The notes beneath the pieces are model-generated. The model was not told the DNA's origin. It did no database searches and saw only the letters and a list, made by a program, of their open reading frames with translations. Positions 62,362 to 64,000 of a stretch of DNA of 64,000 bases are shown here, piece after piece. Origin of the DNA: Prauserella rugosa (GTDB lineage: Bacteria; Actinomycetota; Actinomycetes; Mycobacteriales; Pseudonocardiaceae). How positions within the stretch are numbered: the stretch's first letter is position 1; each line of letters opens with the position of its first letter. The stretch is from assembly GCF_000719975.1 (NCBI RefSeq), contig NZ_JOIJ01000010.1, positions 62,001-126,000 of the forward strand. Direction: 5' to 3'. Both the position numbers and the translations under genes were made by a program.

Positions 62362-62453
62362 CACAACACGCGCTCCCAGGACCGCAACACGCCCTCCGGA
62401 ACCCGCAACACGGGCCCCTGGGACTGCAACACGGGCCCCGGAGAACGCAACAC
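62362..62453. repeat. Array of five 21-bp direct repeats (CGCAACAC core)
   Basis: CGCAACAC, or one-base variants, recurs at 62362, 62383, 62404, 62425 and 62446, always 21 bases apart. On the minus strand it reads GTGTTGCG in the sense of rpsI, and lies downstream of the rpsI terminator. Inter-core bases resemble GGGCCCCTGGGACT. It is part of the same family as the arrays at 23627 and 24443, more than 38 kb away. Non-coding. Confidence 0.9.
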
Positions 62454-62478
62454 GGCGGGCGCCTTCCCCGGAAACGCG

Positions 62479-62510
62479 AAAAGCGCCCACCCGTGTATCG
62501 GATGGGCGCT
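62479..62510 (-). terminator. Intrinsic terminator of rplM-rpsI
   Basis: Read on the minus strand, AGCGCCCA and TGGGCGCT (62503-62510 and 62482-62489) form an 8-bp stem followed by TTTTCG. It lies about 55 bases after the rpsI stop, upstream of the 21-bp repeats. Confidence 0.85.
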
Positions 62511-62565
62511 CTCGCGTGTTGCCCCACACCGCAGTCGATGCGAGACAGAACACTGACGTCGAAGG

Positions 62566-63050
<485 letters not shown>

Positions 63051-63054
<4 letters not shown>

Positions 63055-63503
63055 TTGGTCACCTGAGCGATCTTGGTGATCTCGTGGGGCTGCGGGTTCT
63101 GCGCGGCGTGCGGGTGGTCCGGGCCGGCGTAGACCTTCAGCTTCTTCCCCATGGCACGGCCGAGCTTGTTCTTCGGCAGCATGCCCTTGATGGTCTTCTC
63201 GAGCAGGCGCTCCGGCTTGGTGTCGAGCAGCTCGCCGAACGACTGCTTGCGCATGCCGCCCGGGTAGCCGCTGTGACGGTACGCGAACTTCTGCTCGCGC
63301 TTGTTGCCGGTGAGGGCGACCTTCTCGGCGTTCACGATGATGACGAAGTCACCCGTGTCCACGTGCGGAGCATAGGTCGGCTTGTGCTTGCCGCGCAGCA
63401 GCGTGGCAACCTCGGTCGCGAGCCGGCCGAGCACGACGTCCTGGGCGTCGATCACGTGCCAGGCACGGGTGACATCGCCGGGCTTAGGGCTGTACGTGGG
63501 CAA
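63051..63503 (-). CDS. rplM: 50S ribosomal protein L13
   Basis: 150 residues, normal length. It begins [20 protein letters not shown], and the conserved core is [39 protein letters not shown] and [25 protein letters not shown]13 is an early assembly protein of the large subunit. The start is TTG at 63503, with GAGG seven bases upstream. It is followed by rpsI with a four-base overlap. Its promoter must lie in 63504-63770; TATCTT and TAGTCT elements on the minus strand near 63575-63590 are candidates, with no firm choice. Confidence 0.96.
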
Positions 63504-63771
63504 GGGTCTACCTCGTCGTCAAGATTGCTTGTGGGTACGTGCGGGCCGGCCGCAAACACTCGGCGCGCGCACAGACTACGAAGATACCCGGTCGCTTCGG
63601 AGCGCATGGAGGCGGGGTCCGATGGGCGGCTCATCCTAATGCCGGCCACCGCATCCTCCCGACAGGCCGCCTCGGCGCGTCGAGGAACCGCTACCCGCAG
63701 TCTACGACCCTGGTCGGCGGTCGATTCGGGGCGCCCTCGGACGTCGCCGCGCCCTCTGCCGCACACACGAG
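63504..63771. other. Promoter region of rplM-rpsI, no gene
   Basis: About 268 bases on the minus strand upstream of rplM. Several AT-richer words (TAGGAT near 63634-63641, TAGTCT and TATCTT near 63575-63590) could be -10 elements. I see no convincing L13 leader structure or small gene. Confidence 0.35.
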
Positions 63772-63803
63772 AACGGGCCCGGCCGTGAGAGGCCGGACCC
63801 GTT
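63772..63803 (-). terminator. Hairpin downstream of the esx gene
   Basis: AACGGGCCCGGCC (63772-63784) and GGCCGGACCCGTT (63791-63803) pair over 13 positions with one C-A mismatch and a six-base loop. It lies 83 bases beyond the esx stop and suits a terminator between that gene and rplM. Confidence 0.7.
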
Positions 63804-63885
63804 CCATGTATCCGTCAGCCGGTGGCCGTGCCACCAGGACTGCCCCCAGAGCTGCCCCCAGAGGCTGCGGTGAAGCAGGCTGATG

Positions 63886-64000
63886 TCAGCCGAACATCCC
63901 CTGGATGCCCTTCTCCGTGCCCTGGTAGCCGTCGGCGATCTGCGGCAGAGCGGTGGCGATCTGCGCGAGAACCTGCTTGAGCTCCTCGAGCGACTGGTTC
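63886..64000 (-). CDS. WXG100-type ESX protein, C-terminal fragment
   Basis: 37 C-terminal residues are inside the window, NQSLEELKQVLAQIATALPQ followed by IADGYQGTEKGIQGMFG, and the gene continues past the right edge. This is a WXG100 helix 2 with the small ESX C-terminus. Position immediately upstream of rplM-rpsI identifies the ESX-4-type esxT/esxU pair (Rv3444c-Rv3445c). It shows that the type VII system lies next to the unusual modules at 52.9-60.6 kb. Confidence 0.85.
   Translation of the reverse strand, partial: NQSLEELKQVLAQIATALPQIADGYQGTEKGIQGMFG

Overview
This is a high-G+C, fully chromosomal actinobacterial window with no rRNA, tRNA, CRISPR array, transposase or phage gene. Gene content and order resemble Mycobacterium and Streptomyces. 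Codon use, many GTG starts, several probable leaderless starts, SigD/WhiB/BldM-type regulators, CIRCE-controlled groES, ESX-4-type genes beside rplM-rpsI, and palindromic intergenic repeats suggest a filamentous or nocardioform genus, most likely Pseudonocardiaceae (Amycolatopsis/Saccharomonospora-like). The genus is an inference.

Layout. 1-8.8 kb: sucD-sucC, a large membrane protein, an M23 cell-wall peptidase, pcrA/uvrD1 and an AroQ chorismate mutase, the same block as mycobacterial Rv0948c-Rv0952. A Phe-Phe-Tyr leader peptide and mutually exclusive hairpins precede the chorismate mutase. 9.1-14.3 kb: two membrane proteins, an active-looking Ser/Thr kinase and an adjacent pseudokinase. 14.3-19.7 kb: MarR plus EamA exporter, then a PspC-domain two-component system divergent from a PspC membrane protein. 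19.7-29.7 kb: a GIDE-domain protein, guaA, a degenerate aldehyde dehydrogenase, a frameshifted TPR gene, cholesterol-oxidase-like choD, guaB3, guaB2 and a DUF5319 gene. 30-36.8 kb: rsdA-sigD, a BldM-like regulator, an Rv3415c-like protein, whiB3/whiD and groEL1-groES.

37-52.8 kb: tRNA t6A genes (tsaD, rimI, tsaB, tsaE), alr, nnrD/E and glmS, interrupted by a malonate-use operon (GntR regulator, MatC carrier, MatB ligase, fused carboxyltransferase). 52.9-60.6 kb: two paralogous modules lying between glmS and glmM. Each has a small type VII-like protein, a very large Gly-rich WXG-type protein and a small charged coiled-coil protein; one module ends in an acyl carrier protein. 60.9-64 kb: glmM, rpsI, rplM and the 3' end of an esx gene.

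How it fits together. Most genes are housekeeping: TCA cycle, GTP synthesis, t6A, cell-wall amino sugars and D-Ala, chaperones, ribosome. Around them sit developmental and envelope-stress regulators. The least explained parts are the duplicated type VII-like modules, three arrays of 21-bp direct repeats that always lie just 3' of a gene in the same sense, a palindromic element present twice, an isolated perfect SOS box, and the chorismate mutase attenuator. All positions and motifs were read by eye; no alignment or folding program was run.
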